Of a stretch of DNA of 64,000 nt, positions 52,209 through 62,221 are shown piece after piece. Source of the DNA: Nematostella vectensis. Its lineage: Eukaryota > Cnidaria > Anthozoa > Actiniaria > Edwardsiidae. Positions within the stretch are counted from its first letter, which is position 1, and each line of letters begins with the position of its first letter. Location of the stretch: positions 16,071,408 through 16,135,407 of the forward strand of contig NC_064046.1 of the NCBI RefSeq assembly GCF_932526225.1. Direction: 5' to 3'. The notes beneath the pieces are model-generated. The model ran no database searches. It worked only from the letters and a program-made list of their open reading frames with translations, and was not told the origin of the DNA. Both the position numbers and the translations under genes were made by a program.

Positions 52209-52889
52209 CTACAGCCTTGCAAAAATGACGAATTTGCAAATTTTCAAAACATCATAACTTTTTCAAAAAAAAAAGATAATCCAGATTTCACTTCTCGAAC
52301 GTACACATCCATCCTTTGTCTATACATTGCCGCAAGCAGTAAGTAAATCCAATGAATAATACCAAAGATATGATTTTTCAAAGTTGGGTACCCATTTTGG
52401 GTCACGAAGTTAAAAAATATTTGCTAAACCGGTTAAACTTTCGGAGTTAGAAAGACATTCACTAGGCGCACAACATACTTGGACCGGCATTTGCTTTTAA
52501 ACAAAAAAAGTTATTTTACCGAAAAAAATTTTTTTTTCGAAATCCCTAACTTTTTGGTTTTTTGAGATATTGACCGCGGCTTCTTGTTTTTAGACTTCCG
52601 GCTGCATGGTCTACACGCATGCCAAACGACGTTTCCCGGATGTAAGCGGAAGTGGTCAAACCGGCGAAAAAAATGTCCCGGAAGGTAGGGGATTTGGGTG
52701 CCGTATCTCATAAATTATTCATCTGATCTGAAAACCGATTGCACCATTGGAAAGCTCGTGGAAAAGTACCCTATAGTTGCCTATGATTCAACCCAAGAAT
52801 CCTCTGTTATGACCCTCAAAATTAATTTCCCTACCTTCCGGGACATTCTTTGGGGGTCAAAATTTTGACTTTTTTTTTTGCTACCTTTA

Positions 52890-53330
52890 ACATATTTGCC
52901 TTTAAGCTATGCTCTTGATTTTCTAACCTTAAGCAAGTGCCGATACCTTGTTTATGCTGACCAAGTTTGAGAGCAATCGGACTTAATGCCTAGTCCCCAG
53001 GCCCTACTCGAAATGTCCCGGAAGGTAGGGAAAAAGATTGGCTACTTTTGTCAATTCTTAATCGAATTAAAATCTGATTGCACGGTTAGTTAGCCCTTCT
53101 TGAGTACATAGAGCATACCGAGTTTGAGAATTTTAGCTCAAGTTTATAAACCCGAAAAGTTGTCCAATACCTTCCGGGACATTTTTTTTTTTAGTTTATT
53201 ATGCGCATGCGCACTTATGAAAAAACCAAAACCAGAGTTACCTTCCAGGGACCGTCACGGTTCTAATGATACCAACCCCGACTCATTTGGTCAAGTATTA
53301 GTGATTTCGGTTTTTCGATTTTCGAAAAAA
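52890..53330 (-). repeat. Right arm of the 450-bp inverted repeat
   Basis: Reverse-complement partner of 49,480-49,925, about 3 kb away. The landmarks of the left arm appear here in reverse order and orientation. Confidence 0.85.
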
Positions 53331-53659
53331 GGATCAAGGTAGTGTTTCAATACAAGAGATACACTGGACCTGGTTCGGTAACCCATATAACCTAGTTGCC
53401 TTATCCGATTGAAATGAAATTTTAGTGTTAGGTAGCTAAAGTAAAGTATTTCCGGAGTTATAGGCAAAATAGTGCAAAAGGGACATTTTTTATTTTCGAC
53501 TTTTCGGACACTTAAAGTTGGAATTTTTAATTTCTGACAATTCGACCATAACCTAAACGCAGAACTCTACTTAAGGTTATATTTTCATCCCAAAAGACCT
53601 TTGGGATCATCCTCTATAAGTCCCCCAAAAATCCCCTACCTTCCGGCCCACAACTCTAG

Positions 53660-53690
53660 TTAGGGTTAGGGTTAGGGTTAGGGTTAGGGT
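53660..53690 (+). repeat. Interstitial telomeric repeat, five TTAGGG units
   Basis: Five perfect TTAGGG units plus one T, G-rich strand reading rightwards, preceded by CAACTCTAG and followed by CCCACG. TTAGGG is the telomere repeat of most metazoans. The tract sits within about 20 bp of the point (53,711) where similarity between the two recombinase gene copies begins. Confidence 0.9.
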
Positions 53691-53710
53691 CCCACGTTCT
53701 ATCCAACAAT

Positions 53711-54449
53711 CACTAGTTCCAAGAAGATCAGTGAGCCCTTTGAAGAAATATAATTGGAAACTGAAGTCATAACTTACCAGGAGAAGAAAATTGTTGGTTG
53801 TGCCATCGTCAGCGGCGTCGAGAAGAATATCTCTGTATTTGTCCAGATATTCCCTTATGATGACGTTCAATCTGTGATCTTCCTGAAAGTGAAAAAAAAA
53901 AAGAGAGTCAGCTAATATGATCACGTCACGGAGTCTACACAGAGTATTTAAGTAGAAAATATGTGAAAACAGTAGTAGCACACATAAAATTCCATTTGTG
54001 ATAAGAAGAAGATTAAATGGTTACTTTATTATAGTTTAAACAAATAATCGTGTTTTCCCATATGCTGTTGTCACGCAATCTACAAGCACATGTCAAAATA
54101 AAGGATAAATCACAAATGAAAGACTTACTGGCAAATTTGTGACATCAACCCCATGAGAGCCAAATGTTTTGTAATCCTCGAATCTGAACATGAGGGTGCC
54201 ATCTGAATTCAAGACTAATGAATTCAGTCCCTGGACGTGTTCTCTGTCACCGGACGGGGCAATTCGCAGTGTCCGGATCTCTTGTCCTCTGGAAGGAGGT
54301 ATCAATACGAAAAGCGCGATCGACAGCAGATTCCTGCTCTCCCTAGCCTTGGCACTCTAGACAAATCAAAGCAAACTTTTTTTAGCAAAATTGTGAGTCG
54401 AGTTCCGCTACCGCCGACCCAAGACGGCATGCCTAGGTCTTTCCAACAA
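53711..54449 (-). repeat. Segment duplicated at 60,036-60,775 (left member)
   Basis: About 740 bp, including two exons and the intron between them, matches 60,036-60,775 at offset about 6,326 bp with few differences. Intron sequence is as conserved as exon sequence, so the duplication is recent. Left limit lies next to the TTAGGG tract; right limit lies within the intron after CTTTCCAACAA. Confidence 0.9.
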
Positions 54450-56395
54450 TGCAGTGCAATGCCCACAAATTACAGCTTTCACACATCAGGACTGCTGGTT
54501 GAAATCGTTACCTGTGAGCGTGCCATGTCAAATCTTTCTGTCTGCATGTCCACACAATGAATCACCTCATCCCTGCAATGAATCACATGAAACCATTAGT
54601 AACCAGTTTCAAGTTCCCTGGGTTCTGTGAGAGATAGCTAGCCGTGATACGGGGAGCTGTTGCCTACTCTTATGAATAGCACACAGTCATCCCCCCCTTT
54701 AAATTCTAAGTGAAGTGTTAGGAGACACGCACTGAATCACCTCATCCCTGCAATGAATCACATGAAACCGTGAGTAACCAGTTTCAAGTTCTCTGGGTTC
54801 TGAGAGAGGTAACTGTTCCCTACTTCTACGAATAGCACACAGGTATCCCCTCCCTATAAATTGTAAGTGAAGTGTCAGGAGACTGTTAAAGAGTGGAAAT
54901 GCAGGCGAAACAAGTTCTATCCTCTTTCAACCCCAACCTCCAGTCCAGAACTGAACCCAGAGCCGGATTCGAACTAGTTATTCGAACTACTTATTGGATT
55001 TATCATTGCAGCATACCATGGCAACCACTTATTTGCATTGACAAGGTCCTCTTGCGTGGGCTGCGCAGCGCGGGCCTGCCTCTGAAACGCATTGCAGGCA
55101 CCCCTCAGCTGCGAAACGACTTTGACATCCCTGTAGAGGGTGACGGCGTGTTCTCGGTTCAAGAATTTTGCTGGGTAGATCAAGGAGGCAGCGTGATTGG
55201 CTGAAGTAAAGAATGATATAATAATGGCGTATGTTGTAACATATCATTAACACAGTCCAACATCTATTAAGCGAGTGTAAATCCCCGACATTAAATAACA
55301 ACCGTTACAATATAAACATCAGTAGCAACCATGTTAACCCTGACATGAGCGCTCTTTCCAAATGTTAAACCCGGGACTTTCCACCGAATCACACACCACG
55401 ACACAAGGGTAAAAACAGATATATTCGGTATCAGTCGTCTTGCATACAACTCTCTTTGAAATCCGTAATTGTCCAGTTACACAATAGCGCGATCAAATAT
55501 CAGATTACTCTATCCGGCGATACTTACTTAAGCATACTTATTACTACTAAGTTTTGCGAAATGTGAATTTAGCATTCTAGACCGACCGCAGTTGTCAAAA
55601 AGCAGATGAATTGAACATGCTCACCTAGGGTAGACGATGCAAGCTTCCTGTCCGTCTGCAACGAGAAATGTTTAGCTCAGTTTTACGTTCGCTCGCGTCG
55701 TGTCGGTTCCAAAAATTCAAAACATGCCGCCGCCATTTTTAAAAGAAAGAATTGGGAGGGAGGCCTGGGTACTAGTACCGAGTTTCTTCGCGACGCGCTG
55801 AAACCACTTCGACGCGACGCGCAAATTATTGATTAAGCATATTTTCGACGGACTTACCTTTAAATAATCCAGATACCTTTCGAGTAACCGTGTTCTTAAA
55901 AATAGATCTGGGCTGATGTCTTTGTAATGAAGCGTGTCTCTACAGAACCCAAGATAACCTAGGGGGGGAGGGAATATAAGTCGTCACAAGTTGTTGTCAT
56001 GGTAACAGCTAGCAGCAAGGTGCGAAATCTGACTCTAAAAGAACGCTTACGCATGAAACTCACGAGACAAAATAAAACTTACATAGAATTCTCTCATTTG
56101 CCTTCGTCCATGTCGAGGGAGAAATGGGCGACCCTTTTCTTTCCAAATTAATGTCTTTGGTGAAAAAAACCTTAACATCTCTTAAAAGCTTAGCCATCTC
56201 CGTTGTGAGTTCAGCGATCGGTATGGCATATTTTCGCGAAGAACGTTCATCCGGATGCACTTTTTTTTTTGCTGTGTCGTCTGTTGAGGCCTGCGGGTCA
56301 GTAGCGGTGCTTTCATCGGCGGGCACGTGATTCTCCGTTTCTTCACTGTCATCTGTAATACTGTCATACTGGACCAAGCCCGCGGCCTGCGCCAT
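53778..56395 (-). CDS. Crypton-like tyrosine recombinase, copy 1: N-terminal two thirds, 3' end missing
   Basis: Seven exons join in frame on the minus strand: 56083-56395, 55858-55958, 55625-55655, 55017-55200, 54512-54572, 54129-54356, 53778-53882, all with GT donors and AG acceptors and matching phases, giving about 341 residues. I chose ATG at 56393-56395 because the frame upstream looks non-coding; an in-frame upstream ATG is possible. Residues 1-65 are acidic and polar. Residues of about 75-240 (YLDYLK, SSTLANHAASLIYPAKFL, NANKWLPWDEV) resemble the core-binding domain of tyrosine recombinases. The 228-bp exon holds PPSRGQEIRTL, with the likely first catalytic Arg, and FRFEDYKT, with the likely beta-hairpin Lys. 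The exons with HxxR and the Tyr nucleophile are absent: similarity to copy 2 ends at 53,711 beside a telomeric tract. Family assignment rests on motif recognition. It may be a mobile-element gene or a host gene derived from one; as it stands it cannot encode a complete recombinase. Confidence 0.75.
54558..54816 (-). repeat. Tandem duplication that includes part of the 61-bp exon
   Basis: About 80 bp (GAATCACCTCATCCCTGCAATGAATCACATGAAACC and on into TAACCAGTTTCAAGTT) occurs at 54,558 and again at 54,732, 174 bp apart. The second copy repeats the acceptor TTCATTGCAG and the first five codons of the exon, then diverges and reaches a stop, with no donor seen. It is a decoy exon start upstream of the real one. 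Confidence 0.8.
55993..56006. promoter_or_regulatory. X-box-like RFX site in first intron
   Basis: GTTGTCATGGTAAC, one variation from the palindromic X-box, 77 bp inside the first intron of recombinase copy 1. Confidence 0.3.
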
Positions 56396-56684
56396 CGTGT
56401 GCACTAAGACGGCTCGCGAACAAGTGTGACTTGACGCTGACGCGCGCGTCCTTGACAATAGATAATGCATATTCTCATGAATATGATAGATATGATCAGA
56501 TATGATTGTTGCGTCGTGTTGGGTTCCCTGTTGATTTCTCCTCATTCGGCAATCACACTGTATAAGGTAAGGGTTTGGTGCTGTTGACCGCGATGTATGG
56601 TTCAAAACACTAGGCGACCGCGGCATAGAGATAGCCAAGGAGATGGTAATTTATATTTAGTCCGATGCCCTGAAACAAAATTGT

Positions 56685-57805
56685 TCTTACTGTGGGAGCT
56701 GTTCGATATGCCTGTGGTGGTGACGTCATCACTTCAATGAAGCAATAATCAGAGACCCTAGCGTGAAGGTTAGATCGAGACGATTTTGCGGTAGTGCACA
56801 CGTGAAGCCGACTTTGATTTCACCTTGACAAGGCGTCGTTTTTAGCGTGGCCTGTGAGGTGTCTCCCGAGATGCCTTACGGTCTTATTGTTCTCACTGTG
56901 GGGGAAGGGGGTTGCCTGTGGTGGTGACGTCATCACTTCAATGAAGCAATAATCAGAGACCCTAGCGTGAAGGTTAGATCGAGACGATTTTGCGGTAGTG
57001 CACACGTGAAGCCGACTTTGATTTCACCTTGACAAGGCGTCGTTTTTAGCGTGGCCTGTGAGGTGTCTCCCGAGATGCCTTACGGTCTTATTGTTCTCAC
57101 TGTGGGGGAGGGGGGTTGCCTGTGGTGGTGACGTCATCACTTCAATGAAGCAATAATCAGAGATCCTAGCGTGAAGGTTAGGTCGAGACGATTTTGCGGT
57201 AGTGCACACGTGAAGCCGACTTTGATTTCACCTTGACAACGCGTCGTTTTTAGCGTGGCCTGTGAGGTGTCTCCCGAGATGCCTTACGGTCTTATTGTTC
57301 TCACTGTGGGGGAGGGGGGTTGCCTGTGGTGGTGACATCATCACTTCAATGAAGCAATAATCAGAGATCCTAGCGTGAAGGTTAGGTCGAGACGATTTTG
57401 CGGTAGTGCACACGTGAAGCCGACTTTGATTTCACCTTGTCAACGCGTCGTTTTTAGCGTGGCCTGTGAGGTGTCTCCCGAGATGCCTTACGGTCTTATT
57501 GTTCTCACTGTGGGGGGGGGGGGTTGCCTGTGGTGGTGACGTCATCACTTCAATGAAGCAATAATCAGAGATCCTAGCGTGAAGGTTAGATCGAGACGAT
57601 TTTGCGGTAGTGCACACGTGAAGCCGACTTTGATTTCACCTTGACAACGCGTCGTTTTTAGCGTGGCCTGTGAAGTGTCTCTCGAGATGCCTTACGGTCT
57701 TATTGTTCTCACTGTGGGGGGGGGTTGCCTGTGGTGGTGACGTCATCACTTCAATGAAGCAATAATCAGAGACCCTAGCGTGAAGGGAGAAGGTTAGATC
57801 GAGAC
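56685..57805. repeat. 204-bp minisatellite with CRE and E-box, about 5.5 units
   Basis: Units repeat every 204 bp (last interval 201). Each carries TGGTGACGTCATCACTTC; TGACGTCA, the full cAMP-response element, is at 56721, 56925, 57129, 57537 and 57738. The copy at 57333 is mutated to TGACATCA. Each full unit also has GTGCACACGTGAAG, with the E-box CACGTG, and a G-rich run (GTGGGGGAGGGG, expanding to 12 or more G near 57,511). Open frames of 61 codons repeat with the unit and are not genes. The array lies 290 bp upstream of the start codon of recombinase copy 1, so it could act as a promoter or enhancer. Confidence 0.85.
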
Positions 57806-57943
57806 TGGTCGGGGGGTAGGTATAAGTCTGGCTTATACACGGGTAAATCCGTTTTTGCTAATATCTCCCAAACAGAAATAGCTATCATCACCAGACTTGG
57901 CAGCTACAACATTGACATGGGTCCGCAGATTATTTTCGAGTAT

Positions 57944-57957
57944 GTTGCCATGGCAAC
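57944..57957. promoter_or_regulatory. Perfect palindromic X-box (RFX site)
   Basis: GTTGCCATGGCAAC matches the canonical RFX-binding palindrome exactly. It lies between the CRE minisatellite and the 3' end of recombinase copy 2. Confidence 0.45.
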
Positions 57958-58132
57958 CAATTTAAGGAGGTTTGGGTGGGGCCCTATTGTTTTTTTCAGA
58001 TGATACAATCACTGTATTTTTGCTCCACCTTTGTAATGGATAGTCTCTAGATTCAAAGAATGGCCTATCAATACTCTGAGATTCGAGCTTCTTGAGAAAC
58101 ATGTTTATTCATCTGAGAGATTATTTGTACAT

Positions 58133-58247
<115 letters not shown>

Positions 58248-58333
58248 GGTAAGGATTATCACTTTTCCTTCCAGGTAACCAAACAGAATGCATCCTCATC
58301 AAATCACTATCCACAGTCCTTCACAGTATGTTA

Positions 58334-58515
58334 TCAGTTGTTCCCTAAGACCGCCCTGTGTATTTTTTTCAATGATGTGGCCAATTTGTAGAGGCCGGGA
58401 GAGTTTTTAATCTCTTTCACTTGGACGGGAACTAAGGCATCTAAGCTTTCTATCCAGCTGGCTTCATCGTAGTGAAAAGCGTACAGGCCTTTTTCCGCAG
58501 TGGCCTTGAACCACA
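58334..58515 (-). pseudogene. Duplicated 3' fragment of the recombinase last exon
   Basis: Encodes the final 55-60 residues again (WIESLDALVPVQV, IHRAVLGNN, then stop) with a few substitutions relative to 58,852-59,035. It lacks the rest of the exon and a splice acceptor. A relic of the 520-bp tandem duplication. Confidence 0.85.
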
Positions 58516-58580
58516 CTGTATTTTTTTGCTCCACCATTGTAATGGATAGTCTCTAGATTCAAAGAATGGCCTATCACTAC

Positions 58581-58613
<33 letters not shown>

Positions 58614-58722
58614 GATAATGATAATGATAATGATAATGATAATGATAATGATAATGATAATGATAATGATAATGATAATGATAATGATAATGATAATGAT
58701 AATGATAATGATAATGATAATG

Positions 58723-58765
<43 letters not shown>
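58581..58765. repeat. (ATAATG)n hexanucleotide microsatellite ending in (TAA)n
   Basis: About 27 units of ATAATG bordered on both sides by short TAA runs; it occupies the same site as the pure TAA tract in the other member of the duplication, so the hexamer arose by mutation of TAATAA and expansion. Confidence 0.95.
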
Positions 58766-58851
58766 GGTAAGGATTATCACTTTTCCTTCCAGGTAACCAA
58801 ACAGAATGCATCCTCATCAAATCACTATCCACAGTCCTTCACAGTATGTTA

Positions 58852-60682
58852 TCAGTTGTTCCCTAAGACCGCCCTGTGTATTTTTTTCAATGAGGTGGTC
58901 AATTTGTAGAGGCCGGGAGAGTTTTTAATCTCATTCACTTGGACGGGAACTAAGGCATCTAAGCTTTCTATCCAGCTGGCTTCATCGTAGTGAAAAGCGT
59001 ACAGGCCTTTTTCCGCAGTGGCCTTGAACCACAGTAGCGAAGCCCTTCTACCGGGCATGAGGTTCTGAATTCTAGCTAGCAGAATGTTCGGATTTGCCAG
59101 AGTGCTGCCTTCTACTGTGAGAGCAACCCAGCTACCTTTATCAAGCCCTGCATTTCTGTCGGACGGCTGAGCTGATAGTGACTCGATTGTATTTTCTGCT
59201 AATTCTGAAGCAAGGCTGACAGCCAAACTCTTCTTTTCACTGGAATTTCTACGGTCATAGGTGAGTTGAGCTTGCTTCCTTGTGTGTCTCAAGGCCGACG
59301 CCAAACTGTCTTTCATTGCGTCGGTGCACTGGCTGATAAAACAAAAGAAAGAAAGTCCTGGTTGTGAATTTTGCTTGCGGTGTGTAATTACTAATAGTTC
59401 AAAGTTATCATTACAGAATCGTTTTATTCGTGAAGAAAATGGCTGATAAACACAGTCCAGAGTCTTGTGGGGGAGTGAGTGATAATAGTCTGCAATTTCA
59501 TCTACTTAGCATGGAATTCTCACCTGTCCCCATAACAATAAGTCACGAAGGAGCTTCTCAGAAGGTGCAAGTTGACACTCACTCCTGTTAGGTCATAAAA
59601 GACAGACTTCATGTGGGTTGAGAATGCTGGACCACTAAAGGGTTTTCCTTTATCTGTCTAAAAACAAAAAGAAGTAAAGAATCACTCATCAATTCAATAT
59701 CAATTCAAATGCAATGTTTTTTTCCATGTAACCCCCCCTCCCCCCCTCCCCCCCAAATTAGGGGGTTATAAAATGACCCCACAAAGGGATAGTAGTTGTT
59801 TTAAATGCTTTCATAGTCACCCTATGTAGGATTGTTAGATGTTCAAAATATTAATTCACCACCAAAACTAACCCTTCCTAGGATTGTAATGAGAGTATAA
59901 CCTTTCCTGGGATGAGTGATGATGTACAAAATGTCTTGTTGGGGTGAGACAATTGGTTGAGATAACTTTTCAAAGATGACTATTTCGCTGGATTACTTTA
60001 GAAAGATAATTCGCAACCTTAAAAGAATTAGGGTTCACTAGTTCCAAGAAGATCAGTGAGCCCTTTGAAGAAATATAATTGGAAACTGAAGAGTCATAAC
60101 TTACCAGGAGAAGAAAATTGTTGGTTGTGCCATCGTCAGAGGCGTCGAGAAGAATATCTCTGTATTTGTCCAGATATTCCCTTATGATGACGTTCAATCT
60201 GTGATCTTCCTGAATGTGAAAAAAAAAAGAGAGTCAGCTAATATGATCACGTCACGGAGTCTACACAGAGTATTTAAGTAGAAAATATGTGAAAACAGTA
60301 GTAGCACACATAAAATTCCATTTGTGATAAGAAGAAGATTAAATGGTTACTTTATTGTAGTTTAAACAAATAATCGTGTTTTCCCATATGCTGTTGTCAC
60401 GCAATCTACAAGCACATGTCAAAATAAAGGATAAATCACAAATGAAAGACTTACTGGCAATTTTGTGACATCAACCCCATGAGAGCCATATGTTTTGTAA
60501 TCCTCGAATCTGAACATGAGGGTGCCATCTGAATTCAAGACTAATGAATTCAGTCCCTGGACGTGTTCTCTGTCACCGGACGGGGCAATTCGCAGTGTCC
60601 GGATCTCTTGTCCTCTGGAAGGAGGTATCAATACGAAAAGCGCGATCGACAGCAGATTCCTGCTCTCCCTAGCCTTGGCACT
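58852..60682 (-). CDS. Crypton-like tyrosine recombinase, copy 2: catalytic domain and C-terminus, 5' end missing
   Basis: Four exons join in frame on the minus strand: 60455-60682, 60105-60209, 59524-59657 and 58852-59332 (stop TGA), about 315 residues. The first two are nearly identical to the last two exons of copy 1. In order: PPSRGQEIRTL (first catalytic Arg), FEDYKT (Lys), HLLRSSFVTY (HxxR), ALRHT (second His) and LTYDRR (Tyr nucleophile), the full tyrosine-recombinase set. After the Tyr come about 120 residues (GSWVALTVEG, LLWFKATAEKGLYAF, WIESLDALVPV) of a C-terminal region I cannot name with certainty. The last acceptor is fixed by frame: the next AG would give an immediate stop. The exons for the N-terminus and core-binding domain are absent; similarity to copy 1 ends at 60,775 inside the intron. 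With no start codon it is a gene fragment unless spliced to exons further right. Confidence 0.75.
59732..59754. repeat. C-rich tract, possible G-quadruplex on the minus strand
   Basis: Three runs of seven C broken by single T residues, followed by AAATTAGGGGG. It lies in the intron between the second and third exons of recombinase copy 2. Confidence 0.6.
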
Positions 60683-60775
60683 CTAGACAAATCAATGCAA
60701 ACTATTTTTAGCAAAATTGTGAGTCGACTTCCGCTACCGCCGACCCAAGACGGCATGCCTCGACCTTTCCAACAA
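60036..60775 (-). repeat. Segment duplicated at 53,711-54,449 (right member)
   Basis: Matches the left member through both exons. Its left flank reads GAATTAGGGTTCACTAG; the left member instead has TTAGGG units followed by 20 unrelated bases before CACTAG. Its right flank becomes ACAATTCTTAAAGAATTG. Confidence 0.9.
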
Positions 60776-60930
60776 CAATTCTTAAAGAATTGTAAAATTT
60801 TTTTGAGACGAGACGAGTACACACATTTATGGTTTATAGTGCCAGTGCTCTTGAGTCTGCCAGCTTATATTATTATATGCTCCAAGTAACGCGGGAAACG
60901 GCCTTCTGCGTTTCTCTTACGGATCAAATC

Positions 60931-61090
60931 CAAGATGGCGGTCGAGTTAGTTAAAGTGTCAAATCCCACCAATAAGAGCGCGTGTACCAATCAGCCAATC
61001 ACTTTTCATGATAAGAATCTCCGTGGATTTATCCACGGAGATTATGCTAATTGGCCACGTGTGCTACAGAAGAGATTATTATATTCCTAA
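60931..61090 (+). promoter_or_regulatory. YY1-like site with a 51-codon open frame
   Basis: CCAAGATGGCGG matches the YY1 consensus often found at metazoan promoters and start codons. The ATG at 60,935 has a good Kozak context and opens a 51-codon frame ending in TAA at 61,088. CCAAT-like motifs (ACCAAT, GCCAAT) follow. A promoter remnant is as likely as a real short coding exon. Confidence 0.25.
61016..61043. repeat. Perfect 13-bp hairpin
   Basis: AATCTCCGTGGAT, loop TT, then the exact reverse complement. Likely the heart of a small palindromic element or a cruciform-forming site. Confidence 0.7.
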
Positions 61091-62221
61091 GGTGCGGAAA
61101 ATTTGATGATATCTCAGGCTGGACGTTCTCATAAAAAAGATTCCTTTTAAAAAAAGAGTTTAATGCGGGAGAATACAGTAAATGTATGGATATTTTATAA
61201 TCAGCTCGAGAAAAGGTGACAGCCTAACCTTATTGGACAATAATCGCTGTTGTCATAACAGTTTCCAAAATAAGAAAATAAATGCCATACTTAGGATAGC
61301 TTCAAATCAATCTTATTGTCGAGAACATATACCGAGAATTATCATTTCTACAATATTGAGCGATGTTATCACTTATAAATGATTCAGATTTCTCACCTTT
61401 CAAGTTGTCGGTAAGCAATCTACCTATAGAATGAACAACGTTTTTGGAAAACAGAAAGTTTAATTGAAGCATTTTATTCAGCGTGATCAGGTCGCAAAGG
61501 CGACATTTTGATGTCTTCAAACAACTTCACAATGCCGTAATCTCGGTAGATAACAGGAATATAGAATATGCAGAACACAATTACTTATATTATTATCACC
61601 TATATCACTCTTCTCATATAATCAAGCGATTATGAAGCGACTTGAAGGAATCATTTCTTACCTCGAGTAGATCCTTCATACGGCCTGTGTTTTTGATGGA
61701 GATCAGCACTTTATCAAGAAAATTCTTGTATAAAAGAACCTTTGAAGATATCGTATCACTAGCTTTAGATAGCTATTTTATAGATCTCCTAATTGGATTG
61801 AAATTCCGAAATTTAGGACCTGAAATATTCCCTTTCGGTAATGGCAGCAAACAAACAACACTTTCCCGCCCAGCTAACATTTTCCAAAGGAAGCCCAAAT
61901 ATCTGGAAAGTTAATTCCTTTTTATTCTATTTCGGAGCCTCCTAAAAGTCTTGAATTTCAAAATTTTCTGGGGAGAGCCCCAGACCCCCTAATAAAGATA
62001 TGAATATGATACGCTTCTTGCCTGAACTTTCATGCCGTTTGAAGTTTTAATTTTTCGAATTTGCATTCATGTCCCCCCACTAACTTTTCAGATTGGTAGT
62101 ATGAAAAGATATACAAACAAGATTTCTGGTGGCATAACGGGGCTTTAATAATGCTATTTAGCTTTTAACAATAATGACAAACATTTCACGGTGGAGTATA
62201 CCCCCGGACCCTTATATATGA

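Larger units (their letters stand above)
48777..53646. repeat. Dispersed box TACCTTCCGGGACA, eight occurrences in both orientations
   Basis: Plus-strand copies at 48,777 (ACTTTCC variant), 49,780, 52,832, 53,168 and 53,637 (last four bases changed). Minus-strand copies at 49,626 (one mismatch), 52,674 and 53,014. Several have the longer form TTTCCCTACCTTCCGGGACATT. The core TTCCGG is an ETS-type motif, but the spacing inside a repeat region makes a mobile-element terminus or transposase-binding box more likely. Confidence 0.7.
48751..53690. repeat. Unclassified repeat region next to the satellite
   Basis: No similarity to the satellite monomer. It contains a long inverted repeat, internal direct repeats, many copies of one short box, and low-complexity phrases such as TTTTTCGATTTTCAAAAA. 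The only open frames are short (up to about 84 codons), overlapping in several frames, with no recognisable product. 51,200-52,600 shows only scattered direct repeats such as GATATGATTTTTCAAAG (about 51,344 and 52,367). It reads as a nest of decayed or non-autonomous mobile DNA. Family unknown to me. Confidence 0.6.

Noticed and set aside
48939-53342. Open frames of 60-84 codons in the repeat region
   Set aside because: They lie in diverged direct and inverted repeats, overlap on both strands, and show no known motif.
55690-55850. CpG-rich stretch with GCCGCCGCCATTTTT as an alternative promoter
   Set aside because: It lies in an intron of copy 1 and resembles a YY1-type site on the minus strand, but nothing else supports a transcription start there.
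56396-56638. N-terminal extension of recombinase copy 1 to an upstream start
   Set aside because: The added segment is rich in His, Ser and Arg without domain-like character; the ATG at 56,393-56,395 begins the acidic N-terminus and has a good start context. It cannot be fully excluded.
56820-57617. Repeated 61-codon minus-strand frames with MCTTAKSSR
   Set aside because: They repeat with the 204-bp minisatellite and have no splice or promoter context.
61662-61740. Possible minus-strand exon ending in a good donor (CTCGAG then GTAAGA)
   Set aside because: The frame is open for about 26 codons but no convincing acceptor or partner exon is visible, and it matches neither recombinase copy.
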